Positions 1-9,983 of a stretch of 64,000 bases of DNA are shown in pieces. The notes under the pieces were generated by a model that was given only the letters and a program-made list of their open reading frames with translations, had not been told where the DNA came from and made no database searches. Source of the DNA: Salmonella enterica subsp. arizonae (lineage in GTDB: Bacteria > Pseudomonadota > Gammaproteobacteria > Enterobacterales > Enterobacteriaceae); the NCBI RefSeq assembly GCF_008692845.1, contig NZ_VXJW01000002.1, positions 470,231-534,230 of the forward strand. The letters run 5' to 3'. How positions within the stretch are numbered: position 1 is the stretch's first letter; every line of letters starts with the position of its first letter. The translations under genes were made by a program, and so were the position numbers.

Positions 1-477
1 CCTGACGTCGTAGAGGGTATTTATATGCATCGGCGTATTGACGTCATGACCGACAACCTGCCGGAAGTCCGTGAGGCGCGAGAGTGGTTCCGCCATGAAA
101 CGCGGCGCGTGGCGCCCATTACGCTGGACGTAATGTGGGATCATTTTTTATCACGCCACTGGACGCAAATTTCCCCCGATTTTCCACTTCAGTCGTTTAT
201 CGGCTATGCTCATGCGCAGGTCGCGACTATTTTGCCCGATTCCCCGCCGCGCTTTGTCAACCTGAATGATTATCTTTGGTCAGAAAAATGGTTAGAACGT
301 TATCGCGATATGGATTTCATTCAAAACGTGCTGAATGGCATGGCGAATCGTCGTCCCCGGCTGGATGCCCTGCGTGATTCCTGGTACGATCTGGATGCGC
401 ACTACGACGCGTTAGAAGAACGCTTCTGGCATTTTTATCCGCGTATGATGGCACAGGCCGCCCGCAAAGCGCTTTGA
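1..477 (+). CDS. acpH: Acyl carrier protein phosphodiesterase, 5'-truncated by window edge
   Basis: The reading frame is open from base 1, and the residues before the first internal Met (PDVVEGIY) match AcpH, so the true start lies outside the window. AcpH removes the 4'-phosphopantetheine arm from acyl carrier protein, turning holo-ACP into apo-ACP in the cytoplasm. About 158 of the usual roughly 193 residues are present, including the MHRRID segment (His/Asp of the HD-like metallo-phosphodiesterase fold) and the [12 protein letters not shown] and [11 protein letters not shown] helices. The C-terminus looks complete. Recognised from E. coli and Salmonella AcpH; no sign of damage in the visible part. 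Confidence 0.95.
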   Translation, partial: PDVVEGIYMHRRIDVMTDNLPEVREAREWFRHETRRVAPITLDVMWDHFLSRHWTQISPDFPLQSFIGYAHAQVATILPDSPPRFVNLNDYLWSEKWLERYRDMDFIQNVLNGMANRRPRLDALRDSWYDLDAHYDALEERFWHFYPRMMAQAARKAL

Positions 478-686
478 CTGCCAGATAGCAAGGGCGATGC
501 GTCAAATACTCGTTGGCAAAAAAATCTCCCGCTGTCATAAAGGGGTCATCATTACGATTTATAATGATCCGATCGATAGGCAAAAGCTGTCTTATTGATT
601 GTCAAGACCGCATTGTTTTGTCGCTTCGCCCTTCCTATACTGCCCGCGTTGCGTTCTAAAACCTTTAATATTGCAGGAGAATTATT
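478..686. promoter_or_regulatory. tsaA upstream region
   Basis: This 209-bp gap between acpH and the peroxiredoxin gene must hold the tsaA promoter. An AGGAG ribosome binding site lies about 8 bases before the tsaA start. The region contains A/T-rich stretches and GATCCGATCGAT repeats of GATC. In Salmonella tsaA belongs to the OxyR response, but I could not assign a clear OxyR site by eye. Confidence 0.5.
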
Positions 687-1289
687 ATGGTACTGGTTAC
701 TCGTCAGGCCCCGGATTTCACCGCTGCAGCGGTACTGGGTAACGGTGAAATTGTTGATAAGTTCAACTTCAAACAGCACACCAATGGTAAAACGACCGTT
801 CTGTTCTTCTGGCCGATGGACTTCACTTTTGTTTGCCCGTCTGAGCTGATTGCATTTGATAAACGTTATGAAGAATTCCAGAAGCGCGGCGTTGAAGTGG
901 TCGGCGTTTCTTTCGACTCTGAATTCGTCCACAACGCATGGCGTAACACCCCTGTCGATAAAGGCGGCATTGGCCCGGTGAAATACGCGATGGTCGCTGA
1001 CGTGAAGCGTGAAATACAGAAAGCTTACGGTATCGAACATCCGGACGAAGGCGTTGCGCTGCGCGGCTCTTTCCTGATTGACGCTAACGGTATTGTTCGC
1101 CACCAGGTCGTAAACGATCTGCCGCTGGGGCGTAATATCGACGAAATGCTGCGTATGGTCGACGCGCTGCAGTTCCACGAAGAGCACGGCGATGTCTGCC
1201 CGGCACAGTGGGAAAAAGGAAAAGAAGGCATGAACGCCTCTCCGGACGGCGTGGCTAAATACCTGGCTGAGAACATTTCCAGCCTGTAA
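687..1289 (+). CDS. tsaA: 2-Cys peroxiredoxin (AhpC/TSA family)
   Basis: A 200-residue typical 2-Cys peroxiredoxin that reduces hydrogen peroxide and organic hydroperoxides in the cytoplasm. The peroxidatic cysteine is in the FVCPSE motif near residue 50, and the resolving cysteine is in DVCPAQW near the C-terminus (about residue 169). FWPMDFTFVCPSE and GGIGPVKYAMVAD are family hallmarks. The start is set by an AGGAG site just upstream. The gene stands alone between acpH and malZ and ends in its own hairpin terminator. E. coli has no peroxiredoxin gene at this position, which is a Salmonella/Citrobacter-type arrangement. Known family role: OxyR-linked peroxide defence, supplementary to AhpCF. 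Confidence 0.95.
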   Translation: MVLVTRQAPDFTAAAVLGNGEIVDKFNFKQHTNGKTTVLFFWPMDFTFVCPSELIAFDKRYEEFQKRGVEVVGVSFDSEFVHNAWRNTPVDKGGIGPVKYAMVADVKREIQKAYGIEHPDEGVALRGSFLIDANGIVRHQVVNDLPLGRNIDEMLRMVDALQFHEEHGDVCPAQWEKGKEGMNASPDGVAKYLAENISSL

Positions 1290-1304
1290 GCCAGTATATT
1301 GACG

Positions 1305-1331
1305 AAAGGCTCGCGATAGCGAGCCTTTTTT
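1305..1331 (+). terminator. Rho-independent terminator of tsaA
   Basis: A hairpin with stem AAAGGCTCGC / GCGAGCCTTT and a GATA-type loop is followed by a T run, 16 bases after the tsaA stop codon. Confidence 0.9.
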
Positions 1332-1360
1332 ACGCGTGCTGTTTTACGAGCCACAGCGTC

Positions 1361-3178
1361 TCAACAATTCATCCATACCGTCGCGGAAATTACGGGCAGA
1401 GTAAGTATCCCTTCGCTAATGTTCCCCCTTCCCGTTTTACATTGCCATCCGGCCACGTTAAGCAACGGCGAAGCTTCCAGCGCCACCTCACAGGCCTCGC
1501 CCCGATTAATCGCTACCAGTGCCCGCTGCTGCTGATAAACCCGCACGAACACCACTACGTCACCTTCGGCATACAGCGCCTGACATCCGCCGCGACGCAG
1601 CGCCAGACTGCGCTGGCGCAGTTTCGTCATACGCTGATACAGCGCCAGCAAGTTACCGTCCTGCTTACTTTCATCCCACGGGAACGGTTTGCGACACATC
1701 GGGTCATTCGCGCCGTCTACGCCCACTTCATCTCCGTAATAGATACACGGCACGCCGGGCCAGGTAAACAGCCAAACCACTGCCAATGGCAAACGTGCCA
1801 CATCTTTCCCCAGCAGGGTTTTAAAACGCGCGGTATCATGACTGTCGAGTTGATTAAACATGCGCAGTTGTTGCTGGTGCGATAATCCGGCGCGGTAGTT
1901 ATCCATCCACGCCATACAGATCCGGGCATCAATATGCTGCGGCTCGTAAGCGATATCGGTATTGGCGAGGAATCCCCACAGCGGGAAGGTGAAGCCGCGA
2001 TAATTCATGGCGGCATCTTCCGCATCGGCCTGTAGCCACTGCCGCGCATCGCCAAAATGCTCTCCTACAATATAGGCTTCGGGCTGCGCCTCTTTTGCCG
2101 CCTGGGTAATACCGACGACGTGCTGCAAGTTTTTGCGCGCGCCGCCCGCCTCGCCCAGCATATGCACGACATCCAGGCGCCAGCCGTCCATATTCCACGG
2201 CGCGTTTAGCCAGTGACGAACAATACTGTCCTCACCGCGATAGATCTCCTCCACCAGCGTTTCTGATTGATAATCGAGTTTCGGCAGGCTCGGATAACCC
2301 AGCCAGTCCAGCGCCACGCCTTCTGGTGAAAAGGAGTACCAGTCGCGCCACGGCGAGTCCGGATGATGACACGCGCCGCCAGTGCTGCATTTATGTCTGT
2401 CAAACCATGCATGCGAGTCGCCGCTATGGTTAAATACGCCGTCCAGCACCAGCCGCATTCCCTGCGCTTGCGTTTCACGCCGCAGACGTAACAGTGCTTG
2501 ATCGCCGCCAAATTGCGGATCGACATGACGATAATCTTCCGTATCGTACTTATGGACGCTTGGCGCGGTAAATACCGGATTCAGATACAGCGCCGTCACG
2601 CCCAGTTTTTTCAGATACGGCAGCTTCTCGCAAATGCCGTTCAGACAGCCGCCATAGAACGTAGAACCGCCTGCCTGTGTGGTTAAGGGATCATTCCAGT
2701 CGCGCAGGACAATTTCCCGGCCAGCGGCATGATGGTAATATACTCTGTCCTGCTCTGCTTCACGCGTCTCGCTGCGGGCAAAGCGATCCGGGAAGATCTG
2801 ATAAAAAATTTGATCGGCAACCCACTGTGGTCCGCTATCCGGCACATCAACCGCAAACTGTTCCAGACGCGCAGGCGGAAAACGGCTAAATCCCTGCGGC
2901 GTAAACCACTGCTGGCGGTCATGCCAAAGCAATTTAAAGCTGTAGCGACGACGGGGCTGTCCTGATGCGATACCGAGCGTGGCTCGCCACGCCGTCACGC
3001 CCGGCTGCGGTTGACGGCGTTGTTTGCGCATCGCCAGTGAGATTTCTTCATTATCGAATTCTGAGCGCAACGTCACGCGAGAAGGCAGATTTTCTCCGCT
3101 CAGCCACAACGTAATGGTCAATTTATCGTTGTGTTGCTTAACAAACGGAGCAACCGGTAGGTGCCAGGCGTTTAACAT
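1361..3178 (-). CDS. malZ: Maltodextrin glucosidase
   Basis: Cytoplasmic GH13 enzyme that removes glucose from the reducing end of maltodextrins as part of the maltose regulon. From the chosen start (MLNAWHLP) the protein is 605 residues, the family length; a start further upstream would add 21 residues absent from E. coli MalZ. An N-terminal beta-sandwich domain (residues 1-120) precedes the TIM barrel. Visible GH13 motifs are DGVFNHSG, the nucleophile region WRLDVVHM, the acid/base region IVGEHFG and the transition-state region QLDSHDT. The gene stands alone on the minus strand. One substitution of interest is Cys in [10 protein letters not shown], where E. coli has Asp (GGDLDG). Confidence 0.95.
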   Translation of the reverse strand: MLNAWHLPVAPFVKQHNDKLTITLWLSGENLPSRVTLRSEFDNEEISLAMRKQRRQPQPGVTAWRATLGIASGQPRRRYSFKLLWHDRQQWFTPQGFSRFPPARLEQFAVDVPDSGPQWVADQIFYQIFPDRFARSETREAEQDRVYYHHAAGREIVLRDWNDPLTTQAGGSTFYGGCLNGICEKLPYLKKLGVTALYLNPVFTAPSVHKYDTEDYRHVDPQFGGDQALLRLRRETQAQGMRLVLDGVFNHSGDSHAWFDRHKCSTGGACHHPDSPWRDWYSFSPEGVALDWLGYPSLPKLDYQSETLVEEIYRGEDSIVRHWLNAPWNMDGWRLDVVHMLGEAGGARKNLQHVVGITQAAKEAQPEAYIVGEHFGDARQWLQADAEDAAMNYRGFTFPLWGFLANTDIAYEPQHIDARICMAWMDNYRAGLSHQQQLRMFNQLDSHDTARFKTLLGKDVARLPLAVVWLFTWPGVPCIYYGDEVGVDGANDPMCRKPFPWDESKQDGNLLALYQRMTKLRQRSLALRRGGCQALYAEGDVVVFVRVYQQQRALVAINRGEACEVALEASPLLNVAGWQCKTGRGNISEGILTLPVISATVWMNC

Positions 3179-3281
3179 CACGTATCCCCTCTGCTGAAAA
3201 AAAGCCACCTTGCCACAGGGATTTAAAGGATAACTCATCATTCGATGGTTTATTAGGGGGAGGAGACGCGAGGAGGAGGTT

Positions 3282-3331
3282 GCCGGATGGCGCTACGCTT
3301 ATCCGGCCTACGGTAGGCCGGATAAGGCTGC
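3282..3331. repeat. REP/BIME palindromic unit between malZ and proY
   Basis: The GCCGGATGGCGCTACGC and TTATCCGGCCTACG modules form the two arms of a REP element, followed by a second inverted GTAGGCCGGATAAGGC unit. It lies just beyond the proY stop codon, as is common for enterobacterial BIMEs that stabilise 3' ends. Confidence 0.85.
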
Positions 3332-3340
3332 AAAAAATGA

Positions 3341-4711
3341 CTACGCCTGCGCCAACCGACGGTCGCGACGGCGTTTAAACGTCCAGCCAATCAGCAGCAG
3401 AACAATCCAGGCGAACCCCACATATAGCGAGATGCGGGTATCAGGATGGTAGCCGATAAGCGCAATAATGAAGACCAGGAAAATCAAACCAGCTATCGTC
3501 GTGGCGACGCCGCCAGGCACCTTAAATTTTAGCGCTTTTACCTCTTCCAACGGTAAGCGGCGACGGAAGGCAATTTGCGACAGCAGGATCATAATCCACA
3601 CCCATACCGTCGCGAACGTCGCCAGCGAAGCAATCACCAGGAAAACGTTTTCCGGCATAATGTAGTTCAGATAAACCGCAAACAGCAGCGCAATGGTCAT
3701 CACCAGCACAGTAACCCACGGAATACCGCGGCGTGAAGTTTTGGCAAAGATTTTCGGCGCGCTCCCCTGCTCCGCCATACCATGCAGCATTCGGCCTACG
3801 CCAAACACATCGGAGTTGATAGCGGAAAGCGAGGCAGTCAATACCACAAAGTTCAGAATGCTGGCGGCAAACGTAATCCCCATATGCTGGAACGTCAGAA
3901 CAAACGGGCTACCGTCCGTGCCGACCTGATTCCACGGATAGATAGACATAATGACGAACAGCGTACCGACATAGAATACCAGGATACGCATCGGTACCGA
4001 GTTAATGGCTCGCGGAATAGATTTCTCCGGGTCTTTCGCTTCCCCGGCGGTGATACCGATAATTTCAATCCCGCCATAAGCGAACATCACCATTTGCAGC
4101 GACATGATCATTCCCAGCCAGCCATTGCTGAAGAACCCGCCATTGCTCCACAGGTTATGAATGCCGGTGGGCTGCCCGCCATTGCCAATTCCCCAGACAA
4201 TGATGCCGATGCCCGCGGCAATCATGATAATAATGGTGGCGACTTTGAAGAAGGAGAACCAGAACTCCAGCTCGCCAAATATCTTGACGCTCATCAGGTT
4301 GATGGCGCAAATGATCAGCACCACGCTAAGAACCCAAACCCAGTGCGGCACGGCGGGGAACCAGACGCCCATGTAAATACCGAACGCGGTCACGTCGGCA
4401 ATGGCGACGATCAGGATCTCAAAACAGTAGGTCCAGCCGGTAATATAGCCCGCCAGCGGGCCGAGGTTTTCCTGCGCATAGCGTGAAAATGAACTGGCGG
4501 CTGGGTTGTGAACGGACATTTCCCCCAATGCGCGCATAATGATATATGCCGCGACCCCGCCAATAATATAGGCCAATAGCACGCTCGGCCCCGCCATTTT
4601 GATGGCGTCCGCCGAGCCGTAAAACAGGCCGGTGCCAATTGCCGAACCCAATGCCATAAAGCGAATGTGCCGGGTGCTCAGCCCACGCTTTAGCTTATTA
4701 TTGCTTTCCAT
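3341..4711 (-). CDS. proY: Proline-type amino acid permease
   Basis: A 456-residue inner-membrane permease of the APC superfamily (amino acid transporter family) with about 12 hydrophobic helices. The N-terminal signature [13 protein letters not shown] is the APC substrate-binding helix 1. The start at [11 protein letters not shown] is chosen because it gives the E. coli ProY length; an upstream in-frame Met would add 54 residues reading through the brnQ terminator. It lies downstream of brnQ on the same strand but is separated by a terminator. ProY is known as a cryptic proline transporter in Salmonella. No lesions seen. Confidence 0.93.
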   Translation of the reverse strand: MESNNKLKRGLSTRHIRFMALGSAIGTGLFYGSADAIKMAGPSVLLAYIIGGVAAYIIMRALGEMSVHNPAASSFSRYAQENLGPLAGYITGWTYCFEILIVAIADVTAFGIYMGVWFPAVPHWVWVLSVVLIICAINLMSVKIFGELEFWFSFFKVATIIIMIAAGIGIIVWGIGNGGQPTGIHNLWSNGGFFSNGWLGMIMSLQMVMFAYGGIEIIGITAGEAKDPEKSIPRAINSVPMRILVFYVGTLFVIMSIYPWNQVGTDGSPFVLTFQHMGITFAASILNFVVLTASLSAINSDVFGVGRMLHGMAEQGSAPKIFAKTSRRGIPWVTVLVMTIALLFAVYLNYIMPENVFLVIASLATFATVWVWIMILLSQIAFRRRLPLEEVKALKFKVPGGVATTIAGLIFLVFIIALIGYHPDTRISLYVGFAWIVLLLIGWTFKRRRDRRLAQA

Positions 4712-4734
4712 CAATTTCAGACCTATCAACACAA

Positions 4735-4765
4735 TAAAAAACCACGGGGCGTTAAGCCCCGTGGT
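4735..4765 (-). terminator. Rho-independent terminator of brnQ
   Basis: Read on the minus strand, a perfect 10-bp stem (ACCACGGGGC / GCCCCGTGGT) with a 5-nt loop is followed by TTTTTT. It lies about 20 bases after the brnQ stop and upstream of proY. Confidence 0.9.
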
Positions 4766-4785
4766 GTACACATATGTCAGCGATT

Positions 4786-6105
4786 TTAGTGAGCGCTGGA
4801 AGTCACCTGTCGACCCGCCGAGCGATCCCAGATAATCGCCAGGATCACCATCACTACCGTTGGCATCAACCACGCCAGTCCCTGTTCCGCCAGCGGTAAA
4901 CTCTGACTCCAGGCTGGCAGCACATCGCCAAAGGCAGATGCTTTGATGCCGTCAAGAATACCAAAAAGCAGACTGATAAACATTGCCGGTGCGATGACGC
5001 GAGTGGAATTATGCCACCATGAGCGGGTGAAACTTAATACCACCAGTGCGATACACGGCGGATAAATAGCCGTCAGCACAGGAATAGATATTTGAATCAG
5101 ATGGCTCAGCCCCAGATTTGACACCACCATAGAGAAGCCGCCGAGGATGAAGACCAGCGTCCGGTAAGACAGCGGAATATACTGCGCGAAGAATTCCGCG
5201 CAGGCGCAGGTCAGCCCCACCGCCGTCACCAGACAAGCGATAAAGATCAGCGCCGCCAGCAGGAAGCTTCCCGCGCCGCCAAAGGTATGCTGAACGTAGG
5301 CATGAAGAATCGCCGCGCCGTTCGCTGACTGATCGACCAGCGTCGCGCTGTCAGATCCTAAGCGGAACAAGGCAAGGTAAAGCAGCGTCAGCCCTACGCC
5401 CGCCATCAGGCCGGCCCAGACCGTGTAACGCGTCAACAGGCGCGCTTCGGTAACGCCACGAGAACGCGCCGCGTTCACAATCACGATACCAAACACCATC
5501 GCGCCCAGCGTATCCATTGTCAGATAGCCGTTCACAAATCCGTTAGAAAAAGCCGTATTCTGATAAGCATCCAGGGAATTGCTGATTGGGCCGGCAGGCC
5601 AGACGATAGCCGCGACGGAAAGAATGACCAGCGCAATAATTTTTAACGGCGCCAGAAAATTCCCTACCGTATCCAGCAGTTTACCCGGATAGAGGGAAAC
5701 CAGAATAACGATAGCGAAATAAACCAGGCTGTAAATCAGCAACGGCATTGCAGAACCGCCAGTCAACGGGGCGATACCGACCTCAAACGACACCGTCGCG
5801 GTACGCGGCGTCGCAAATAACGGCCCGACAGCCAGATAACAAACGGTCGCCAGCAGGATGCCCGCCACTTTACCAATCGGCGTACTCAGGCTGTCTACAC
5901 CGCCGCCGACTTTCGCCAGCGCTACAACGGTAAGAACCGGTAGACCAACGGCGGTAATCAGAAAGCCAATAGCCGCTGTCCAGACGTGTTCACCCGCCTG
6001 CAAACCGACCATTGGAGGAAAGATAATATTGCCTGCGCCAACGAACAGCGCAAATGTCATAAAGCCCAGAGCGATGATATCGCGCGATTTTAACTGATGG
6101 GTCAT
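4786..6105 (-). CDS. brnQ: Branched-chain amino acid:cation symporter
   Basis: A 439-residue inner-membrane transporter of the LIVCS family that takes up leucine, isoleucine and valine with a cation. About 12 hydrophobic segments are visible. The N-terminal [18 protein letters not shown] segment is the family signature (unwound helix 1). Length equals E. coli and Salmonella BrnQ. It is followed by a strong terminator, so proY expression is probably largely independent. The 400-bp region upstream separates it from phoR, which is transcribed in the same direction. Confidence 0.95.
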   Translation of the reverse strand: MTHQLKSRDIIALGFMTFALFVGAGNIIFPPMVGLQAGEHVWTAAIGFLITAVGLPVLTVVALAKVGGGVDSLSTPIGKVAGILLATVCYLAVGPLFATPRTATVSFEVGIAPLTGGSAMPLLIYSLVYFAIVILVSLYPGKLLDTVGNFLAPLKIIALVILSVAAIVWPAGPISNSLDAYQNTAFSNGFVNGYLTMDTLGAMVFGIVIVNAARSRGVTEARLLTRYTVWAGLMAGVGLTLLYLALFRLGSDSATLVDQSANGAAILHAYVQHTFGGAGSFLLAALIFIACLVTAVGLTCACAEFFAQYIPLSYRTLVFILGGFSMVVSNLGLSHLIQISIPVLTAIYPPCIALVVLSFTRSWWHNSTRVIAPAMFISLLFGILDGIKASAFGDVLPAWSQSLPLAEQGLAWLMPTVVMVILAIIWDRSAGRQVTSSAH

Positions 6106-6513
6106 AAAGTCTTACTGCCTGTGGATGGTGATGTTGTAAACATTAAAATTTTTGCCTTTCCCGAAGGATTATAAAACGGCGTTTTTTATCAATTTCAGCG
6201 GGAAAAACTCCCGGACCGATGCGGCGAAGAATTGTTTTTCGATTGACCGCGCAAATGCAGTCGTAATGACAGCACCTGGAGCGCAATTTAAACGCTTATA
6301 ACGTTTTAAAGCAAGGTGGGATCTAAAAACCAGATGAATATAGCGATATGAAATTTACAACCAGAATAAAACACCATTCTCATGAAAAAGTTATGGCTAA
6401 TCATGCGAACAAAAAACCACCAGACGTTGAAAGTTTCAGCGAGCCCGTAATAACTGCAAAGAAAATAAGCCAGCATCCGCTGACTTATGGAAAGTTATAC
6501 TTACGAAAGGCAA
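6106..6513. other. Intergenic region brnQ-phoR, no gene seen
   Basis: A 408-bp A/T-rich gap. It should hold the brnQ promoter on the minus strand and the phoR 3' end. A short open frame on the plus strand (6348-6560) runs into the 3' end of phoR and has no recognisable protein features. An imperfect hairpin (AAGCCAGCATCCGCTGACTTA) sits around 6469-6489 and could be the phoR terminator. Confidence 0.5.
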
Positions 6514-7809
6514 TTAATCGCTATTTTTGGCAATTAAACGTTCCGGCAGTACGAAGCTAAATCGCGTTCCTTTACCAGGCGAACTGTCGACTTCCAGGCG
6601 GCTTTCATGATGATTCAGAGCATGTTTCACAATCGCCAACCCCAGGCCGCTGCCGCCCGTTTGCCGCGAACGCGCTTTATCGACACGGTAGAAGCGTTCA
6701 GTCAGACGAGGAATATGCTCAGCGGCAATCCCGGGGCCGTTATCTTGCACACAAAACTCGGCGCCATGCACGACATGTCGCCAGCTCACCGTAATATGCG
6801 TTCCCGCCGGCGTATGGTTTACCGCGTTATACACCAGGTTTGAAATCGCGCTGCGCAACTGCTCTTCGTTGCCCAGAACGTTAAGACTATCGTCGACCTC
6901 AAACGTAAAGGTATGCTTATTCTGGCTTAGCGTCTGCGCTTCACGCTCCACGACGCGCAGCATCATCGGCACATCCACCTTTTCATTTAATAACAGCACC
7001 GGGGCCGCCTCAATTTTAGACAGCGTAAGTAATTGTTTTACAAGTCCTTCCATACGATACGTTTGCTCGCGCATCGTATGCAGCGCTTTCTCTCGCGTCG
7101 CCCCCTCCAGCGTCTGTTCCTGCATCATTTCCAGATAGCCTTGCAATACCGTCAATGGCGTGCGCAGCTCATGGCTCACGTTGGCGAAAAAGTTACGCCT
7201 GGCGCCTTCAAGCTGATGCATTTGCGTAACATCGCGCGCCACCATCAGGAGCTGCTTATCGGTATAAGGCATGACACGGATCTCCAGATGTCGCCCGGTA
7301 TTCAGCACCAGATGGAGCGGACGGCTTAAATCACGCGCTTTTAAATACTGGGTAAACTCCGGGTAGCGCAGCAGGTTGAGAATATTCTGTCCGTTGTCAT
7401 CCGGCCAGCGTAGCCCCAGTAGCTGTTGCGCCAAACCGTTACACCAAAAAATACCGCCTTCTTCTGTAGTCAGTACCACCGCATCGGGCAGCGACTCCGC
7501 GCCGCTACGAAAGCGCTTAATCAGGTTCCCCAGCTCGCGGCGGCGCTTTTTATTTCGCAACTGCATCTGGTGTAAACCGTATAACAGCGGCTCCCAACTT
7601 CCCCGTCCGGGCGGCGGCGTCATACTTCTGTCGACCCAAAGCCACCAGGAGAGACGTAATAAATTCCAGAAATGCCAGGCAAGCAGTCCCGTCACCGCCG
7701 CCAGTAAAAACCACGGCAGATAACCTAAAAAAGCGCTAAGGATAAGCGCGGGGATGCAGCAGAGCACTAGCTCCAGCACCAGCCTTTTCCATGACAGCCG
7801 TTCCAGCAC
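6514..7809 (-). CDS. phoR: Phosphate regulon sensor histidine kinase
   Basis: A 431-residue inner-membrane kinase/phosphatase that controls PhoB in response to PstSCAB-PhoU signalling. Two N-terminal transmembrane segments (about residues 10-60) are followed by a PAS domain (about 96-190), the DHp phospho-acceptor site [13 protein letters not shown] (His near 213) and the ATPase boxes [10 protein letters not shown] (N box), [10 protein letters not shown] (G1) and [11 protein letters not shown] (G2). Length equals E. coli PhoR. It is the second gene of the phoBR operon, 69 bp after phoB. Confidence 0.97.
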   Translation of the reverse strand: MLERLSWKRLVLELVLCCIPALILSAFLGYLPWFLLAAVTGLLAWHFWNLLRLSWWLWVDRSMTPPPGRGSWEPLLYGLHQMQLRNKKRRRELGNLIKRFRSGAESLPDAVVLTTEEGGIFWCNGLAQQLLGLRWPDDNGQNILNLLRYPEFTQYLKARDLSRPLHLVLNTGRHLEIRVMPYTDKQLLMVARDVTQMHQLEGARRNFFANVSHELRTPLTVLQGYLEMMQEQTLEGATREKALHTMREQTYRMEGLVKQLLTLSKIEAAPVLLLNEKVDVPMMLRVVEREAQTLSQNKHTFTFEVDDSLNVLGNEEQLRSAISNLVYNAVNHTPAGTHITVSWRHVVHGAEFCVQDNGPGIAAEHIPRLTERFYRVDKARSRQTGGSGLGLAIVKHALNHHESRLEVDSSPGKGTRFSFVLPERLIAKNSD

Positions 7810-7878
7810 GCGTCATACTCCCTCAAGAATGGAAAGCCTTCTCCGCCATAATCCTCTGATCTGCTGGCGGAAAAGGCA

Positions 7879-8568
7879 TTAAAAGCGGGTCGAAAAACGA
7901 TACCCTGTCCCGCGTACCGTTTGCACCATCCGGTCGTGGCCGCTGTGCTCCAGCGCCTTACGCAAACGGCGAATATGCACGTCGACCGTCCGGTCTTCAA
8001 CGTACACATTGGTGCCCCAGACATGGTTGAGCAGTTGTTCACGACTGTAAACCCGTTCCGGATGTGTCATAAAGAAATGGAGTAATTTAAATTCGGTCGG
8101 CCCCATATCCAGCGGATTGTCGCCGGTCATCACGCGATGAGAGCCAGGATCAAGACTCAGTCCCTGCATCTCAATCACCTCTTCAACCGCCATCGGCGAG
8201 ATGCGCCGCATAACGGCCTTGATGCGCGCCACCAACTCTTTGGGGGAAAACGGCTTGGTAATATAATCATCGGCGCCGGTTTCCAGCCCGCGCACCCGAT
8301 CTTCTTCTTCACCTCTCGCCGTCAGCATAACCACAGGAATATCCCGGGTCATGGATTCACGTTTGAGATGTTTAATAAACTGTAACCCTGACCCGCCAGG
8401 TAACATCCAGTCAAGGAGGATGAGATCCGGCCAGGGTTCATTAAGTTTATTCACTGCACTGTCATAATCTTCGGCTTCTACGGGCTGAAAGCCATTTTGT
8501 TCGAGCACGAAGCACACCATTTCACGGATCGGCGCCTCATCTTCTACGACCAGAATACGTCTCGCCAT
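7879..8568 (-). CDS. phoB: Phosphate regulon response regulator
   Basis: A 229-residue OmpR-family regulator: receiver domain 1-125 (acidic pocket near residues 9-10, phospho-acceptor Asp in [10 protein letters not shown] near 53, Lys in ITKPF near 105) and winged-helix DNA-binding domain 130-229 ([26 protein letters not shown]). Phosphorylated by PhoR, it activates Pho-box promoters, including its own. First gene of phoBR; a Pho box lies about 43 bp upstream of the start. psiF, another member of the E. coli Pho regulon, lies 13 kb away in this window. Confidence 0.98.
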   Translation of the reverse strand: MARRILVVEDEAPIREMVCFVLEQNGFQPVEAEDYDSAVNKLNEPWPDLILLDWMLPGGSGLQFIKHLKRESMTRDIPVVMLTARGEEEDRVRGLETGADDYITKPFSPKELVARIKAVMRRISPMAVEEVIEMQGLSLDPGSHRVMTGDNPLDMGPTEFKLLHFFMTHPERVYSREQLLNHVWGTNVYVEDRTVDVHIRRLRKALEHSGHDRMVQTVRGTGYRFSTRF

Positions 8569-8610
8569 AATTTGCCCTGTTAGTCGTTAGTTATCAATGC
8601 CGCGCCATTA

Positions 8611-8636
8611 TGCGTCAGATTTATGACAGATTTATG
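8611..8636 (-). promoter_or_regulatory. Pho box of phoB
   Basis: On the minus strand CATAAATCTGTCATAAATCT carries the repeated CTGTCATAAATCT-type half-sites (TCATA/CTGTCA units spaced 11 bp) known for PhoB binding. It lies immediately upstream of phoB and supports autoregulation. Confidence 0.85.
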
Positions 8637-8780
8637 AAAAAAGGGGCGGCATTGACAGCATGTTGATGATTTATGACACAGTTGAAACATTCCTTTACCG
8701 TGTTCCAGCGGTAAATTGCACCCAAAAAGGAAGGAGATGACGTGTATAATCCCGTTCACGCTTTTTTGCATGGAACTATT

Positions 8781-9983
8781 ATGCGCATCCTCCACACCTC
8801 TGACTGGCATCTGGGACAAAATTTCTACAGCAAAAGCCGCGCCGCGGAGCATCAGGCTTTTCTCGACTGGCTGCTGGATACCGCACAGTCACAGCAGGTG
8901 GATGCCATTATTGTCGCGGGCGATATTTTTGATACCGGTTCCCCGCCAAGCTATGCACGAGAACTTTATAACCGTTTTGTCGTTAATTTACAGCAAACAG
9001 GCTGCCAGCTGGTGGTGCTGGCCGGTAATCATGACTCCGTCGCCACGCTAAATGAGTCGCGCGAAATTCTGGCGTTTCTCAATACAACCGTGATCGCCAG
9101 CGCGGGCTACGCGCCGCAACTGCTTCATCGCCGCGATGGTTCTCCCGGCGCCGTGCTGTGCCCCATTCCCTTTTTGCGCCCGCGCGACATTATTACCAGT
9201 CAGGCGGGGCTGTCCGGCAGCGAGAAACAACAGCAGCTTCTTCATGCGATTGCCGATTATTATCAACAACAGTACCAGGAAGCGTGCCTGCTACGCGGCG
9301 AACGGAACTTGCCGGTTATCGCGACAGGGCACTTAACTACTGTCGGCGCCAGCAAAAGCGATGCGGTACGCGACATTTATATCGGTACGCTGGATGCCTT
9401 TCCGGCGCAGCATTTCCCACCAGCGGATTATATCGCACTAGGACACATCCACCGCGCGCAATGTGTCGGCGGCACAGAACATATCCGCTATTGCGGCTCC
9501 CCCATCGCACTCAGCTTTGATGAATGCGGCAAAAGCAAATGCGTGCATCTGGTGACGTTCGAACAGGGGAAATGGCAAAGTACCGAAAGTCTCCCCATTC
9601 CCGTTAGCCAACCACTGGCGGTTTTAAAAGGCGATCTGGCGTCAATTACTGAACAGCTTGAGCAGTGGCGCGGCGTTAAGCAATCGCCCCCCGTCTGGCT
9701 GGATATTGAAATCACCACTGATGATTATCTGCATGATATACAAAGAAAAATAAAAACATTAACGGAGTCGTTGCCCGTAGAAGTGTTACTGGTGCGTCGT
9801 AGCCGCGAACAGCGTGAGCGCTCGCTGGCGAACGAACGGCGGGAAACGCTAAGCGAACTTAGCGTGGAAGAGGTTTTTGCACGGCGTCTGGCGCTGGAAG
9901 CATTAGACGCTCTACAGCGCGAGCGCCTAAATCAGCTCTTTTCCAGCACGCTCTACGCGTTGAATGAGGAGCATGAAGCATGA
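8781..9983 (+). CDS. sbcD: SbcCD nuclease, SbcD (Mre11-like) subunit
   Basis: A 400-residue Mn-dependent phosphodiesterase, the catalytic subunit of the SbcCD exonuclease/hairpin endonuclease that cleaves palindrome-derived DNA hairpins and protein-blocked ends. Calcineurin-like motifs are visible: DWHLG near residue 8, GDIFDTG near 48, GNHDS near 84 and GHIHRAQ near 222. The start at MRILHTSDW is chosen over an upstream in-frame Met because it restores the E. coli length. The gene overlaps sbcC by 4 bases (ATGA), indicating translational coupling. Confidence 0.97.
   Translation: MRILHTSDWHLGQNFYSKSRAAEHQAFLDWLLDTAQSQQVDAIIVAGDIFDTGSPPSYARELYNRFVVNLQQTGCQLVVLAGNHDSVATLNESREILAFLNTTVIASAGYAPQLLHRRDGSPGAVLCPIPFLRPRDIITSQAGLSGSEKQQQLLHAIADYYQQQYQEACLLRGERNLPVIATGHLTTVGASKSDAVRDIYIGTLDAFPAQHFPPADYIALGHIHRAQCVGGTEHIRYCGSPIALSFDECGKSKCVHLVTFEQGKWQSTESLPIPVSQPLAVLKGDLASITEQLEQWRGVKQSPPVWLDIEITTDDYLHDIQRKIKTLTESLPVEVLLVRRSREQRERSLANERRETLSELSVEEVFARRLALEALDALQRERLNQLFSSTLYALNEEHEA

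Noticed and set aside
552..1187. A 211-codon open frame on the minus strand opposite tsaA
   Set aside because: It is the antisense shadow of the strongly conserved peroxiredoxin gene. It has no RBS and a composition typical of a complementary frame.
3782..4486. A 234-codon plus-strand open frame inside proY
   Set aside because: Antisense to proY, rich in His/Asp/Asn as expected from the complement of a hydrophobic membrane protein gene. No recognisable domain.
6348..6560. A 70-codon plus-strand frame between brnQ and phoR
   Set aside because: No good RBS, and its 3' half overlaps the phoR end antisense. Composition is non-coding-like.
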